Shown here one piece after another: positions 35,084 through 43,767 of a stretch of DNA of 64,000 bases. The stretch is taken from contig NZ_VOHB01000003.1 of assembly GCF_007859295.1 (NCBI RefSeq), forward strand, positions 62,001-126,000, given 5' to 3'. The stretch comes from Planococcus sp. CPCC 101016. GTDB lineage: Bacteria > Bacillota > Bacilli > Bacillales_A > Planococcaceae. A model generated the notes under the pieces. The model saw only the letters and a list, made by a program, of their open reading frames with translations, was not told the DNA's origin and made no database searches. The position numbers were made by a program, and so were the translations under genes. How positions within the stretch are numbered: the first letter of the stretch is position 1; each line of letters opens with the position of its first letter.

Positions 35084-36487
35084 TTATTCACAAGCTGTAA
35101 ACCCTTCCAGCAAAGCTGCCATCTCCGTGCTTTCAATGGTTCGGAAATCCAGGCATACTCGATCACCTTGGATACGTGCCACAATCGCCGGTTCGGTTTG
35201 TCTGAGCTGCGCCGATAATTGTTCGGCACTCATGGTCTGATGGGTTATTGCAGCCAGATAAGTAGGTATTTCAACACCAGGCATGGTTCCTCCGCCTATT
35301 TGGGAAGTGCTTTCCTGAAGCAAGCTGCGATACTTGCTGGTCTTTTTGTGCAAACTGTCAACGAACAATTGCGCCTGAATTTTTATTTCTTCTGCAGGAC
35401 GGATAATATCCCGAATGGTGGGCAATTCCATCATGTTCTCAGAACCGGCCAAATAGCTTTTCAAGGTTTCTTCCAGCGCAGCCAATGTCATTTTATCGAC
35501 TCTCAATACGCGCGCCAATTGATGTTTTTTCAAACGATCGATCAATTCTTTTTTACCGGCGATCAATCCAGCTTGCGGACCGCCCAGCAGTTTATCGCCG
35601 CTGAAGGAAATGAGGTCCACTCCGCTTTCGATCACTTCGCGGACAAGTGGTTCGTCACCGATGCCATGCTTTTTAAAATCATAAAGTGCACCGCTCCCCA
35701 AATCTTCATAAAAGATGACCCCGGGATGCGTATCCGCTAATTCGGCCAGTTTGGAAGTCTCTACCGTCTCCGTAAAGCCGATCATTTTAAAATTGCTGGT
35801 ATGCACTTTCATGATCATGGCGGTTTCTTCAGTTACTGCCTGCTCGTAATCATAAAGATGAGTTTTGTTGGTCGTGCCTACTTCGACGAGATGAGCACCA
35901 CTTTCTTCCATAATGGATGACACTCGGAAAGAGCCGCCAATCTCCACCAACTGCCCCCGGGAGACAATGACTTCCCGCTGTTTGGCTAAAGCGCTTAAAA
36001 TAAGAAATACTGCTGCGGCATTATTGTTTACAACCATTGCCGCTTCTGCGCCTGTTGCTTCCAGCAGCAGATCTTCGATGATGTCATGGCGAGATCCACG
36101 TTTTCCTTCTATTAAACGATATTCCAGGTTCGAATAATTCTCTGCCGTCTTTGTCACCCGTGCAATTGCTGCCCGGCTTAAACGGGAGCGTCCTAAATTG
36201 GTGTGCAATACGGTTCCGGTTGCATTGATCACCTGCGCCAAACGATCTCCTTGCCAGTGGTTGATATGCATTGCAGTACGTTCGAAAATCATTCCGGCAA
36301 AATCCGGAACCTCCTTATCAATGACGGCTTTCCCTGCTAGGAGTTCCTGTCGAAGTATGCTGACTTCCTGTTGCAGAAACTCGGTAAGCCGGTTACCGTC
36401 CAAGCTGAAAGACTGTTTTAATAGATCAAAGCGCTGGTCTTTCTGCAATTCATGGACTGCCGGCAGCTGCCGCAAATACGCTTTCAT
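35084..36487 (-). CDS. selA: L-seryl-tRNA(Sec) selenium transferase
   Basis: PLP enzyme converting Ser-tRNA(Sec) to Sec-tRNA(Sec) with selenophosphate. 467 residues, bacterial SelA length. N-terminal domain starts MKAYLRQLPAVHELQ, the usual SelA opening; the conserved VINATGTVLHTNLGRSRLS lies near 85 and the PLP Lys is in SFSGDKLLGGPQAGLI near 290. Its start overlaps the selB stop by 4 nt (ATGA), so the two are translationally coupled. The gene order here is selB-selA-glycerate kinase on the minus strand, facing tRNA-Sec. Confidence 0.97.
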   Translation of the reverse strand: MKAYLRQLPAVHELQKDQRFDLLKQSFSLDGNRLTEFLQQEVSILRQELLAGKAVIDKEVPDFAGMIFERTAMHINHWQGDRLAQVINATGTVLHTNLGRSRLSRAAIARVTKTAENYSNLEYRLIEGKRGSRHDIIEDLLLEATGAEAAMVVNNNAAAVFLILSALAKQREVIVSRGQLVEIGGSFRVSSIMEESGAHLVEVGTTNKTHLYDYEQAVTEETAMIMKVHTSNFKMIGFTETVETSKLAELADTHPGVIFYEDLGSGALYDFKKHGIGDEPLVREVIESGVDLISFSGDKLLGGPQAGLIAGKKELIDRLKKHQLARVLRVDKMTLAALEETLKSYLAGSENMMELPTIRDIIRPAEEIKIQAQLFVDSLHKKTSKYRSLLQESTSQIGGGTMPGVEIPTYLAAITHQTMSAEQLSAQLRQTEPAIVARIQGDRVCLDFRTIESTEMAALLEGFTACE

Positions 36488-38388
36488 CTCTTGTCCTCCA
36501 TCCAGTGACGCTGATCTTCTGACCGTCTCGTGTAGTTTAGCTGGTCCAACAGTTCCAAAAACGGAATCATGTTTTTCCTCGATAAATTAAGGATATCTTT
36601 CGCTTGCTTCAAATCGAAAAAAGCACCCGTGTTTTTTTGCAGCTGGTCAAGAGCCTGTTCAAATGCAGTGTGATGAATCAAGGTATCTTCCCTTAATTGA
36701 TAAACTTGTGAAGTCTCAAGCAAATACGCCGTAAGTTCAGCAATTTCTGGCTTCGGCAATGGTGTACCAACGAAATAATCTTCCCACTTCTTCGCTTGAA
36801 AACCATCCTTCTCTAGAGCCTCGACAATCTGCTCCATTCGGGTACGCCATTTCTTTGGCAGATCCGGTTCAAAAGGGGCCAAAGCCACAAATTGTCCGAA
36901 TCGTTTTATTTCATTTTGTTCATCCAGTAAATTCAGGCTGAACTCAAGCAAAGACTTTGGATAACCGGTGCTGGCAGTTTGAATCAGCTCCGCTTTGCCC
37001 ATACCCACCCGCATAGGAAAATCTTCATGAAACAGCCGGAGCCTTTCTAGCACGTCATCTTTTATTTTAATGAAGGTTTTGGTTAAGCTATAGCCTTGAC
37101 GCGGGACCTCCAACCAGACGTGCGCAGCCAGCCCCTCTGACAAAGTTTCATTTAAAGTGTGTTCATCCAGTGAAGTTTGCTGCATCAGCTGCTGATGGTC
37201 GAGAAGAATGTATTTGTTTAAGGCATCGATTACCAGATCCTGCGGCGTTCCTTGCTGGTGCTGGCGAAGCATGTCGATGGTACCTTTTCCAAAACGGTAC
37301 TTTCCACCGTTTGGCTGAATGACCCAGCCCCCGCCAATCGTCTCTACCGGGCTTGGCCGCCGTAAAATGAAACGGTCTCCTCGGCGTACCACTATTTTTT
37401 CATCGAGGCGAATTTGGCAAAGTACCTCATCTGATGTCTTTTCCAGCTCCTTGCGATCGAAAAAAACAATCTTCCCCATCACTTCAGATGTGCCAATGTG
37501 AATCTTCACGCCTGTCCGCTGCTTGATCGCAGAAAATTTCCGGTCAATGACCTGCAAAGCCACATCGATCGTATCCGTCACCAAAAAATGACCCGAATCG
37601 ACCAGCACATCTCCCCGTTTCACGGCTGTGCGATCGATTCCTCCAAGGTTGATGGCGGTTCGCTGTCCTGCTCGAGCCAGTTCACGCTCCTCGTGATGAA
37701 CTTGTATTTGCCTCGCTCTCACAGGAATCCCTTCTGGCAAAACCATCAATTGTGCCGCTTTCCGCACAATGCCTTCATAAACCGTGCCTCTGACAACCGT
37801 ACCTTGCCCTTGGACTGAAAATACCTGATCAATCGGCAAACGGAATGAGCCATAAGCATCCCGAAAACTCATCGTTTTCAGTTCCGACAAAATCAGCTGT
37901 TTCAACTCATTAATCCCATTACCGGAGAGGCTGTCCAGCGTAATATAAGGGGCATTGTGAAAAACAGTCCCGGACAACCTGTCTTTAATATCATCTGTCA
38001 CCAATTCGAGCATCACTTCATCGACTCGATCCATTTTTGAAATGGCAACGATGCAGCGTTTAACACCCAGAAATTGCAGGATTTCCAAATGCTCTTCTGT
38101 CTGCGGCATGATGCCTTCATCTGCTGCCACCACCAGAATCACCAGATCAATCCCGGCAACTCCGGCAATCATCTGCCGAATAAACCGCTCATGCCCGGGT
38201 ACATCAACAATTGAAACGAATAGATTCTCTTCAAGCTTTAAAGACGCATACCCCAATTCAATGGAGATGCCGCGTTCTTTTTCTTCCTTTAATCGGTCAG
38301 TATCGACATCAGTCAACGCTTTTGTCAGACTGGTCTTGCCATGATCGATATGCCCTGCCATACCGATAGTAAAATACCGTTCTTCCAT
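36484..38388 (-). CDS. selB: Selenocysteine-specific elongation factor
   Basis: GTPase that brings Sec-tRNA(Sec) to UGA codons beside SECIS hairpins. 634 residues. EF-Tu-like G domain: GMAGHIDHGKTSLTKAL (G1), DVPGHERFI (G3), SKMDRVD (G4). Domains II-III follow (VFSVQGQGTVVRGTVYEG), and the C-terminal ~270 residues are the winged-helix repeats that bind SECIS RNA. The ATG at 38388 gives the family N-terminus MEERYFTIG; the in-frame open extension to 38454 has no homology. Divergent from tRNA-Sec. Confidence 0.97.
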   Translation of the reverse strand: MEERYFTIGMAGHIDHGKTSLTKALTDVDTDRLKEEKERGISIELGYASLKLEENLFVSIVDVPGHERFIRQMIAGVAGIDLVILVVAADEGIMPQTEEHLEILQFLGVKRCIVAISKMDRVDEVMLELVTDDIKDRLSGTVFHNAPYITLDSLSGNGINELKQLILSELKTMSFRDAYGSFRLPIDQVFSVQGQGTVVRGTVYEGIVRKAAQLMVLPEGIPVRARQIQVHHEERELARAGQRTAINLGGIDRTAVKRGDVLVDSGHFLVTDTIDVALQVIDRKFSAIKQRTGVKIHIGTSEVMGKIVFFDRKELEKTSDEVLCQIRLDEKIVVRRGDRFILRRPSPVETIGGGWVIQPNGGKYRFGKGTIDMLRQHQQGTPQDLVIDALNKYILLDHQQLMQQTSLDEHTLNETLSEGLAAHVWLEVPRQGYSLTKTFIKIKDDVLERLRLFHEDFPMRVGMGKAELIQTASTGYPKSLLEFSLNLLDEQNEIKRFGQFVALAPFEPDLPKKWRTRMEQIVEALEKDGFQAKKWEDYFVGTPLPKPEIAELTAYLLETSQVYQLREDTLIHHTAFEQALDQLQKNTGAFFDLKQAKDILNLSRKNMIPFLELLDQLNYTRRSEDQRHWMEDKR

Positions 38389-38549
38389 TTTCTTCACACG
38401 CCTTCTCTTATTGGCTTCTCCCTTTACTTTAAGCTTCAGCTGAGGCTGTTTCAAGCCTAAGCACTGTGCTAAAGGTTTTTATGTAGGCGCCTTTCTTGCA
38501 CAGAACTTTTTTTCAGTATAAACTTGTACAGGTTCCCAAATAATAAATT

Positions 38550-38646
38550 GGGGTTGGATGGGTGACTGGTGTCCTCCTGGGTCTTCAAAACCCTGAGGGG
38601 CCTGCGTGCCAGGCTCGGTGGGTTCGATTCCCACGCAATCCCGCCA
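38550..38646 (+). tRNA. selC: tRNA-Sec (anticodon UCA)
   Basis: 97-nt selenocysteine tRNA. Anticodon TCA at 38585-38587 within CTTCAAA; stem GGGT/ACCC plus one T-T mismatch. Long variable arm of 7 bp (GGGCCTG/CAGGCTC around 38597-38616). T arm GTGGG-TTCGATT-CCCAC. Acceptor GGGGTTG pairs with CAATCCC (one G-U), discriminator G and encoded CCA at 38644-38646. The eighth acceptor pair (G-G) is not canonical, and the D stem is irregular, but the long variable arm, UCA anticodon and sel neighbours make the identity firm. Possible promoter: TTGCAC (38496) and TATAAA (38517). Confidence 0.93.
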
Positions 38647-38682
38647 ATACATAATGAAATGCTGAGGTGCCCAAAAGAGGAT

Positions 38683-38805
38683 GCTAACCTAAAAACGCGA
38701 CTTCCTGTCGCAACGGTTAGCTGACCCGCTTCCTGCGGGCCCTCGACGGGCATAAGGCAGACCAGCAGTGTGGCGTTCTTTGCCACGCAGCTGGGTTGAC
38801 TTATG
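38683..38805. repeat. Multi-hairpin structured element between tRNA-Sec and the glycosyltransferase
   Basis: Three structured units. (1) GCTAACC (38683) with GGTTAGC (38715), enclosing GCGAC-TTCCT-GTCGC. (2) CCCGC-TTCCT-GCGGG (38725-38739). (3) A nested stem: CATAAG (38751)/CTTATG (38800), CCAGC (38762)/GCTGG (38790), GTGGC (38770)/GCCAC (38782), with symmetric 5-nt and 3-nt internal loops. It could be a Planococcaceae intergenic repeat or a non-coding RNA cotranscribed with tRNA-Sec; orientation cannot be decided. Confidence 0.55.
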
Positions 38806-38818
38806 ACCCTAGAATCTG

Positions 38819-38909
38819 GGCGCCGAAGCTGAACAATAGAAAAGCGGAAGCGCCTGTCCAGCTCTGACAGGCTTAAGACCCCGAGGAGCTAGGCGCTGAA
38901 GCTGGACAA
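38819..38909. repeat. Direct-repeat GC-rich intergenic element
   Basis: GCGCCGAAGCTGAAC (38820) and GCGCTGAAGCTGGAC (38893) are near-identical direct copies flanking AAAGCGGAAGCGCCTG and a GCCTGTC/GACAGGC hairpin. The motif set resembles repeats scattered between genes in Planococcaceae. Non-coding. Confidence 0.6.
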
Positions 38910-38937
38910 CAAGAAATGCACAAGTCCCATCTTAAAA

Positions 38938-38960
38938 GATTGCCGTAGCGGCAATCTTTT
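38938..38960 (+). terminator. Terminator between the repeat region and the glycosyltransferase gene
   Basis: AAGATTGCCG-TAG-CGGCAATCTT with TTTTTTA following. It would end transcripts from tRNA-Sec, so the glycosyltransferase probably has its own promoter. Confidence 0.85.
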
Positions 38961-39067
38961 TTTATGAAAGAAAGACGAGTTAAGTGACAAATTCCCTTAG
39001 TTTTAGGATAATTTAATCTAGCAGGAATGCTTGCATATTCAAATCGTTGAATCAAAGGATGAAGAGA

Positions 39068-40063
39068 ATGAAAATTGTTTTAGCTTCACCGAACTATCCG
39101 CAGCTTCGCGGAAACACGGTGACGGTTCAACGCATCGCAGAAAACCTGGAAAAATTGGGAGTAGAAATTGAAATTATTTCAACGACAGATACCAACGTCA
39201 TCCGCTCTTTTCCAGATGCTGATATCGTCCACGGCTTCCATGCCTATAATTTTTATCAGTTTCTGCAAAAACTGGATTCAAAACCACCACATTATATGGT
39301 TACCATTACCGGAACTGATTTGAACCATGACCTTTTTAATCCCGAGAAACGGAACGATGTACTGGCTTCTTTGAATGGCGCGAAAGCTATTCATGTATTT
39401 GATGAAAAAGCCAAAAGACTGTTGGTGACGGAAGTCCCAGGGCTCACTGATAAAGTTTTTGTTATGCCGCAGGGCAATCACCCTTCTCCTCCTGGCCTTT
39501 CGCCTTTTACCAAAGAACCCGACAGCTTTTTATTTTTCTTGCCTGCAGGCATACGGAAAGTGAAAAACATCCCTGCTGCGATTTCGATTCTCGAGGAGCT
39601 GCATGTACAACATCCTCAACTGCGGTTATGGCTGGTTGGACCTGTCCTCGAGGAAAAGGAAGGCCAAGTTGTCATGGAATTGGTCGATCGCCATAAGGAC
39701 TGGATTCGTTATCTTGGTCAAGTCCCGCATGAAGAGATGGGTTCTGTATATCGAGAAGCCGATGTTGTCTTAAACACTTCCTTGTCAGAAGGTCAGCCGG
39801 CAACAATTTTGGAAGCAATGGGATATTCTTTACCGGTGCTAGCGTCAGACATTCCGGGCAATAGTGGCATCCTCTCCAATGAGGAAACTGGGTTTTTATA
39901 TAAAACCCGAAACGAATTCCTTGATTATGCTGAAAAGCTAATGAATAATAACAAAATAAGGCAAAATATAGGTCAGTCCGCTGAAGCCTATGTAAAGCAG
40001 CAGCATTCAAGTGAACGCGAAGCTGAGACTTTGCTGGAGATTTATCAACGTATCTTAAACTAA
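39068..40063 (+). CDS. GT4-family glycosyltransferase, SenB-like (possible selenosugar synthase)
   Basis: GT-B glycosyltransferase of 331 residues. N-terminal domain: IVLASPNYPQLRGNTVTVQR and TITGTDLNHDL near 83. C-terminal domain: FLPAGIRKVKNIPAAISIL near 165 and the donor-site segment LSEGQPATILEAMGYSLPVL near 250. The G-N-x-V-T-x-x-R and T-G-T-D-L-x-x-D features resemble SenB, which couples selenophosphate to UDP-GlcNAc in selenoneine synthesis, as I recall that family. It does not look like BshA. It is followed by selD after 53 bp on the same strand. The ATG at 39068 has AAAGGA ~8 nt upstream. Selenium role is inference from fold and neighbours. Confidence 0.75.
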   Translation: MKIVLASPNYPQLRGNTVTVQRIAENLEKLGVEIEIISTTDTNVIRSFPDADIVHGFHAYNFYQFLQKLDSKPPHYMVTITGTDLNHDLFNPEKRNDVLASLNGAKAIHVFDEKAKRLLVTEVPGLTDKVFVMPQGNHPSPPGLSPFTKEPDSFLFFLPAGIRKVKNIPAAISILEELHVQHPQLRLWLVGPVLEEKEGQVVMELVDRHKDWIRYLGQVPHEEMGSVYREADVVLNTSLSEGQPATILEAMGYSLPVLASDIPGNSGILSNEETGFLYKTRNEFLDYAEKLMNNNKIRQNIGQSAEAYVKQQHSSEREAETLLEIYQRILN

Positions 40064-40116
40064 GCTGTATTTTCGATGTGCAGCAAGCAATCGAGTGTAA
40101 AAAAGGAGAGATTAAC

Positions 40117-41166
40117 ATGGTTGAAAAAGAAAGCGTAAAACTAACTTCTTTATCTACAAAAGGCGGTTGAGGCTGCAAAATTGGTCCTGAGGACCTGGCG
40201 CAGGTTCTGCGTCACTTACCGAAAAATGTAGACGATCCAAACTTGCTGGTCGGCCTGGAAACAGCTGACGATGCGGGAGTTTATAAAATTAATGATGAAA
40301 CAGCACTAGTCCAGACATTGGATTTCTTTACACCGATTGTCGATGATGCCTATATGTTCGGCCAAATTGGTGCAGCCAATGCGTTGAGCGATGTCTATGC
40401 CATGGGCGGCAAGCCACTAACCGTCATGAACATCGTCGCTTTTCCAATCAACACATTGGATAAGAGCATTTTAGCCGATATACTCGCTGGTGCTTCCGAT
40501 AAGGTCAAGGAATCCGGAGCCACTTTGGTCGGCGGCCATTCAATTGACGACCAAGAGCCTAAATTCGGTCTATCCGTTACAGGAACGATTCATCCCGATC
40601 GCATTCGCTCCAATGCTGGCGCTAAACCGGGAGACCGCCTTATTTTGACAAAACCGATTGGTGTCGGCATTTTAACAACCGCCATCAAACAAGGCATACT
40701 GGAAAAAGAGGATTTGGATGAAGTCATGAACGTCATGGCCACATTGAATAAAACTGCTGCAGAAGTAATGGAAAAATACACTGTCAATGCCTGTACGGAT
40801 GTGACTGGATTTGGTTTGCTTGGCCATACAATGGAAATCGCAAAAGGCGGCAACGTCGGAGTAACAGTCATCAACCAAAACGTACCGGTCCTGTCACGTG
40901 CAAAAGAACTTGCAGAACAAAATATTATTCCGGGCGGCACACGAAAAAATCGCCAATGGCTTGCGGACGATATCGATTATGCGAACGATATCAGTGAAAT
41001 CGATCAATTGATCCTTTGCGATGCAGTCACTTCCGGAGGCTTGCTGATTTCAGTTCCTGAAGCAGAAGCTGACGCATTACAGCGTAACCTGCTTGAAAAC
41101 AATGTCCAATCCGCCATCATCGGGAATGTGACAAGTGAAAATCCAGGACGTATTCAAGTAATTTAA
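40117..41166 (+). CDS. selD: Selenide, water dikinase (selenophosphate synthetase), itself a selenoprotein
   Basis: Makes selenophosphate from selenide and ATP. 349 residues when the in-frame TGA at 40168-40170 is read as selenocysteine: MVEKESVKLTSLSTKGG, then Sec18, then GCKIGPEDL. Sec18 takes the place of the catalytic Cys (GCGCKI in Escherichia coli). Downstream motifs are TLDFFTPIVDDAYMFGQIGA, ANALSDVYAMGGKP and TDVTGFGLLGH. A hairpin GGTCC-TGA-GGACC starts 12 nt after the UGA, with the loop 17 nt away. The ATG follows AAAAGGAGAG. A gene caller that stops at UGA would start at 40243 and lose 42 codons. Confidence 0.97.
40168..40195 (+). promoter_or_regulatory. SECIS element of selD
   Basis: UGA (40168-40170) followed by GGTCC (40183-40187), loop TGA (40188-40190), GGACC (40191-40195). 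Loop distance 17 nt and a G in the first two loop positions fit the published bacterial SECIS pattern. Confidence 0.8.
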
Positions 41167-41219
41167 GGTTTGGCTTTGCTAATCTGACCAGCTTAGACAT
41201 GATTTATTTTAAGCTTTTG

Positions 41220-41244
41220 ACAAGGACTCTGCTTGAGTCCTTGT
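41220..41244 (+). terminator. Terminator of selD
   Basis: ACAAGGACTC / GAGTCCTTGT, 10-bp stem with TGCTT loop, followed by TTTACTG. The transporter genes downstream therefore need read-through or a separate promoter. Confidence 0.8.
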
Positions 41245-41293
41245 TTTACTGTCAGCTTAAACCTACACCAAAAAATATGAAGAGGTGCTTATA

Positions 41294-42196
41294 TTGAAAA
41301 AATGGATTTCAACGATTTCTGTACTTTTCCTGGCATTGTTCCTAGCTGCCTGTGGAAATGATTCAACTGAAAATGAAAGTTCAACAGCGTCCGATAACGA
41401 AGAACCCTTTACGATCGGCGTAATTCCAGCACAAACAGAAGGTGAAATGCAAACGGCAATGGATAAACTGCAAACAATTCTGAGCGAAGAATTAGGCCGT
41501 GAAGTCGAGATTGAAGTTTATCCTGACTACAACGGTGTTGTGGAATCCATGAATTACGATCAAATTGATATGGCCTATCTCGGACCATTGACTTACGTTA
41601 TCGCGGAAGCAAACAGCAATGCAAAAGCCATCATCACTCAACTCGTTGACGGCGAGCCATACTATCATTCGTATGTCATTACTCACAAAGACAATCCCGT
41701 AACTTCTTTGGAGGAATTATTGGAAAACCCAGGTGAAGTACAGTTTGCTTTCGGTGATCCGAACTCTACTTCCGGTTCATTGATTCCTTCTATTGAATTG
41801 CAGGATCGCGGAGTATATGAATCCGAACAGGAAAACCAATTCGAGAGTGTTCGTTTTACCGGATCGCATGATGCTACTGCATTGTCTGTCCAAAACAAAC
41901 AGGTAGATGCAGGTGCCATCGACAGCGCGATTTACAATCAATTAATTGAATCAGGCAAAATCGATTCTGAACAATTAAAGATCATCTGGGAATCCGAGCC
42001 ATTGTTCCAATACCCATGGGCTGTCTTGGAAAGTACAGATGATGAAACAGTCGCAAAACTTCGTGAAGCGTTTTTAGCAATTGAAGACCCTGAAATCCTT
42101 GATGCCTTTGGTGCTACCGGCTTTACTGAAGCCACAAATGCAGATTACGAAAGCATCAAACAAGCGGCGATAAAGCAAGGAATCATTGAAGAATAG
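41294..42196 (+). CDS. Phosphonate/phosphite-type substrate-binding lipoprotein (PhnD family)
   Basis: Extracellular binding lipoprotein of a PhnCDE-type ABC importer, 300 residues. Signal peptide with lipobox FLAAC (Cys at ~19), acidic linker, then FTIGVIPAQTEGEMQTAMDKL and the family core YNGVVESMNYDQIDMAYLGP and GDPNSTSGSLIPS. The TTG at 41294 follows AGAGG at 8 nt; GTG at 41285 overlaps it. No phosphonate degradation genes are nearby. Between selD and a probable selenoprotein, a selenium oxyanion such as selenite is a reasonable alternative substrate to phosphite or phosphonate; this is inference. Confidence 0.88.
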   Translation: MKKWISTISVLFLALFLAACGNDSTENESSTASDNEEPFTIGVIPAQTEGEMQTAMDKLQTILSEELGREVEIEVYPDYNGVVESMNYDQIDMAYLGPLTYVIAEANSNAKAIITQLVDGEPYYHSYVITHKDNPVTSLEELLENPGEVQFAFGDPNSTSGSLIPSIELQDRGVYESEQENQFESVRFTGSHDATALSVQNKQVDAGAIDSAIYNQLIESGKIDSEQLKIIWESEPLFQYPWAVLESTDDETVAKLREAFLAIEDPEILDAFGATGFTEATNADYESIKQAAIKQGIIEE

Positions 42197-42198
42197 AG

Positions 42199-42963
42199 TT
42201 GATCAGCTTGTGGTTTAAAAAAAGCAATTTCATTACATTGATAATCGTCCTGGTGCTGGTTTATTTCAGCATGCGGATTACGGAATTCGACCTTTCCAAA
42301 TTTAAGGACTTCCGGAATATGATCGATTTCTTGTCGCAATGGTGGCCGATGGACTTTTCCAAACTGCCGGGTATGGTAGAGGATACATTCGAGACCTTGG
42401 CGATGGCCTTTCTTGGAAGTGTTTTTGGCTTACTGATCGCCTTGCCGATCAGCTTTATGGCTGCACGCAATACCGCACCTTCCAAATTTCTTTTCCATAT
42501 TACTCGTGTCGTGCTTAGTTTTGTCCGTTCCATCCCAGAAATCGTCTTCGGACTAATCTTGCTGACAACGCTTGGACTTGGACCTTTTCCAGCAGTTATT
42601 GCCATCATGTTCCACAATGTAGGAGTTTTTGGTAAGTTGGTTTCTGAATTGATTGAAGCTGCCGATCCAGGTCCACAGGAAGCCATGCGGGCAGTTGGTG
42701 CGAAAAAATGGCTGGCAAATCTTTTCAGCATTCTTCCACAAATTTGGCCAAATGTTTTGTCCCAGTTTTTCTATCGATTTGAAGTTGCTATCCGTACTTC
42801 CCTTATACTGGGCTTTATCGGCGGCGGTGGAATCGGTCAGCGCTTGTTCAATGACTTTAAAACCTTCCAGTATTCTTCTGTTTCATTGGATGTATTGATC
42901 ATTATGGTTATGGTCATTGCTATCGACTTTTTGGCCAGCACTATTCGAAATCGCGTTATATAA
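42199..42963 (+). CDS. PhnE-type ABC transporter permease
   Basis: Inner-membrane permease of 254 residues with about five to six helices. PhnE features: TLAMAFLGSVFGLLIALPIS near 65, VRSIPEIVFGLILLTTLGLGP near 105, EAMRAVGAKKWLANLFSILP as the ATPase contact loop near 160, and SLILGFIGGGGIGQRLF near 200. The start is uncertain: TTG at 42199 or 42208, neither with a strong site, suggesting translational coupling to the binding-protein gene that ends at 42196. Confidence 0.9.
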   Translation: MISLWFKKSNFITLIIVLVLVYFSMRITEFDLSKFKDFRNMIDFLSQWWPMDFSKLPGMVEDTFETLAMAFLGSVFGLLIALPISFMAARNTAPSKFLFHITRVVLSFVRSIPEIVFGLILLTTLGLGPFPAVIAIMFHNVGVFGKLVSELIEAADPGPQEAMRAVGAKKWLANLFSILPQIWPNVLSQFFYRFEVAIRTSLILGFIGGGGIGQRLFNDFKTFQYSSVSLDVLIIMVMVIAIDFLASTIRNRVI

Positions 42964-42975
42964 AGGAGTGGCTAT

Positions 42976-43746
42976 ATGATTCAAGTGAAAAATTTATCTG
43001 TACATTATCCGGATACTAAAGTTGAAGCACTGACTGATATCAGCCTGTCCCTTAACAAAGGTGATTTTGTCTGTGTGCTGGGTAAAAGCGGAGCGGGAAA
43101 ATCAACGTTTATCCGTTGTTTGAACGGGCTGCAAAAACCAACCGGCGGAGAAATTTATTTTGACGGCAAGGATATTTCTGTCCATAATGAAGAAAAATTG
43201 CGTAAAGTACGCAGGGAAACGGGCATGATTTTTCAGCATTTCAGCTTAGTTCCACGTTTGAGTGTGATACAAAATGTTCTGACTGGCATGTTTGGTTACC
43301 GTTCTTCTTTCAAGAATCTAATCGGCTGGTTCACCGCTGAGGAACTGGCATTGGCAAAGCAAGTCATTGCTGATGTCGGTCTGTCAGAAATGACTTACCG
43401 CAAAGTCGAACAGTTAAGCGGCGGTCAAAAACAGCGTGTCGGCATCGCCCGTGCGCTTGCACAGCAGCCAAAAGTTTTACTAGGGGATGAACCAGTCGCC
43501 AGTCTGGATCCCGGCACTTCCAACCATATTTTCACTTTGTTGACGGAAATGCACGAACGCCTGAATCTACTGACGATTATCAACGTCCATGATATTGAAT
43601 TAGCCAAACGCTATGCTACCCGCATTTTGGCATTGAAAGATGGAAAACTTATTTTTGACGGTCCACCGGAAAAATTCAACAATGCCGAATACCGTGAAAC
43701 CTATACTTCCAACCCGCAAACCGCATTTTTTGACGCTGGGATTTAA
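42976..43746 (+). CDS. PhnC-type ABC transporter ATPase
   Basis: ATPase of the same importer, 256 residues. Walker A GKSGAGKSTFIR near 36, Q-loop MIFQHFSLVPRLSVIQNVL near 85, signature LSGGQKQRVGIARAL near 145, Walker B VLLGDEPVASLD near 165, and H-loop INVHDIELAKRYATR near 200. The QHFSLVPRLSV and VNVHD-type H-loop are characteristic of PhnC. Strong AAGGAG site. The deacetylase gene begins 21 nt after its stop, so the four genes form an operon. Confidence 0.93.
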   Translation: MIQVKNLSVHYPDTKVEALTDISLSLNKGDFVCVLGKSGAGKSTFIRCLNGLQKPTGGEIYFDGKDISVHNEEKLRKVRRETGMIFQHFSLVPRLSVIQNVLTGMFGYRSSFKNLIGWFTAEELALAKQVIADVGLSEMTYRKVEQLSGGQKQRVGIARALAQQPKVLLGDEPVASLDPGTSNHIFTLLTEMHERLNLLTIINVHDIELAKRYATRILALKDGKLIFDGPPEKFNNAEYRETYTSNPQTAFFDAGI

Positions 43747-43767
43747 CAGCGAAAGGAGATGATCTGC

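Noticed and set aside
35219..35740. 173-codon plus-strand frame antisense to selA
   Set aside because: A shadow of selA, which is a full-length recognised enzyme.
36484..38454. SelB starting at 38454
   Set aside because: The extra N-terminal residues are basic and non-homologous; the family N-terminus begins at 38388.
38469..38786. 105-codon minus-strand frame across tRNA-Sec
   Set aside because: Covers tRNA-Sec and the structured repeat; no coding signature and no ribosome binding site.
39068..40063. Glycosyltransferase as BshA (bacillithiol synthesis)
   Set aside because: The N-terminal G-x-G-G-S-G-V-V-G-T-E-L region expected of BshA is absent; the G-N-T-V-T-V-Q-R and T-G-T-D-L features fit a different GT4 branch.
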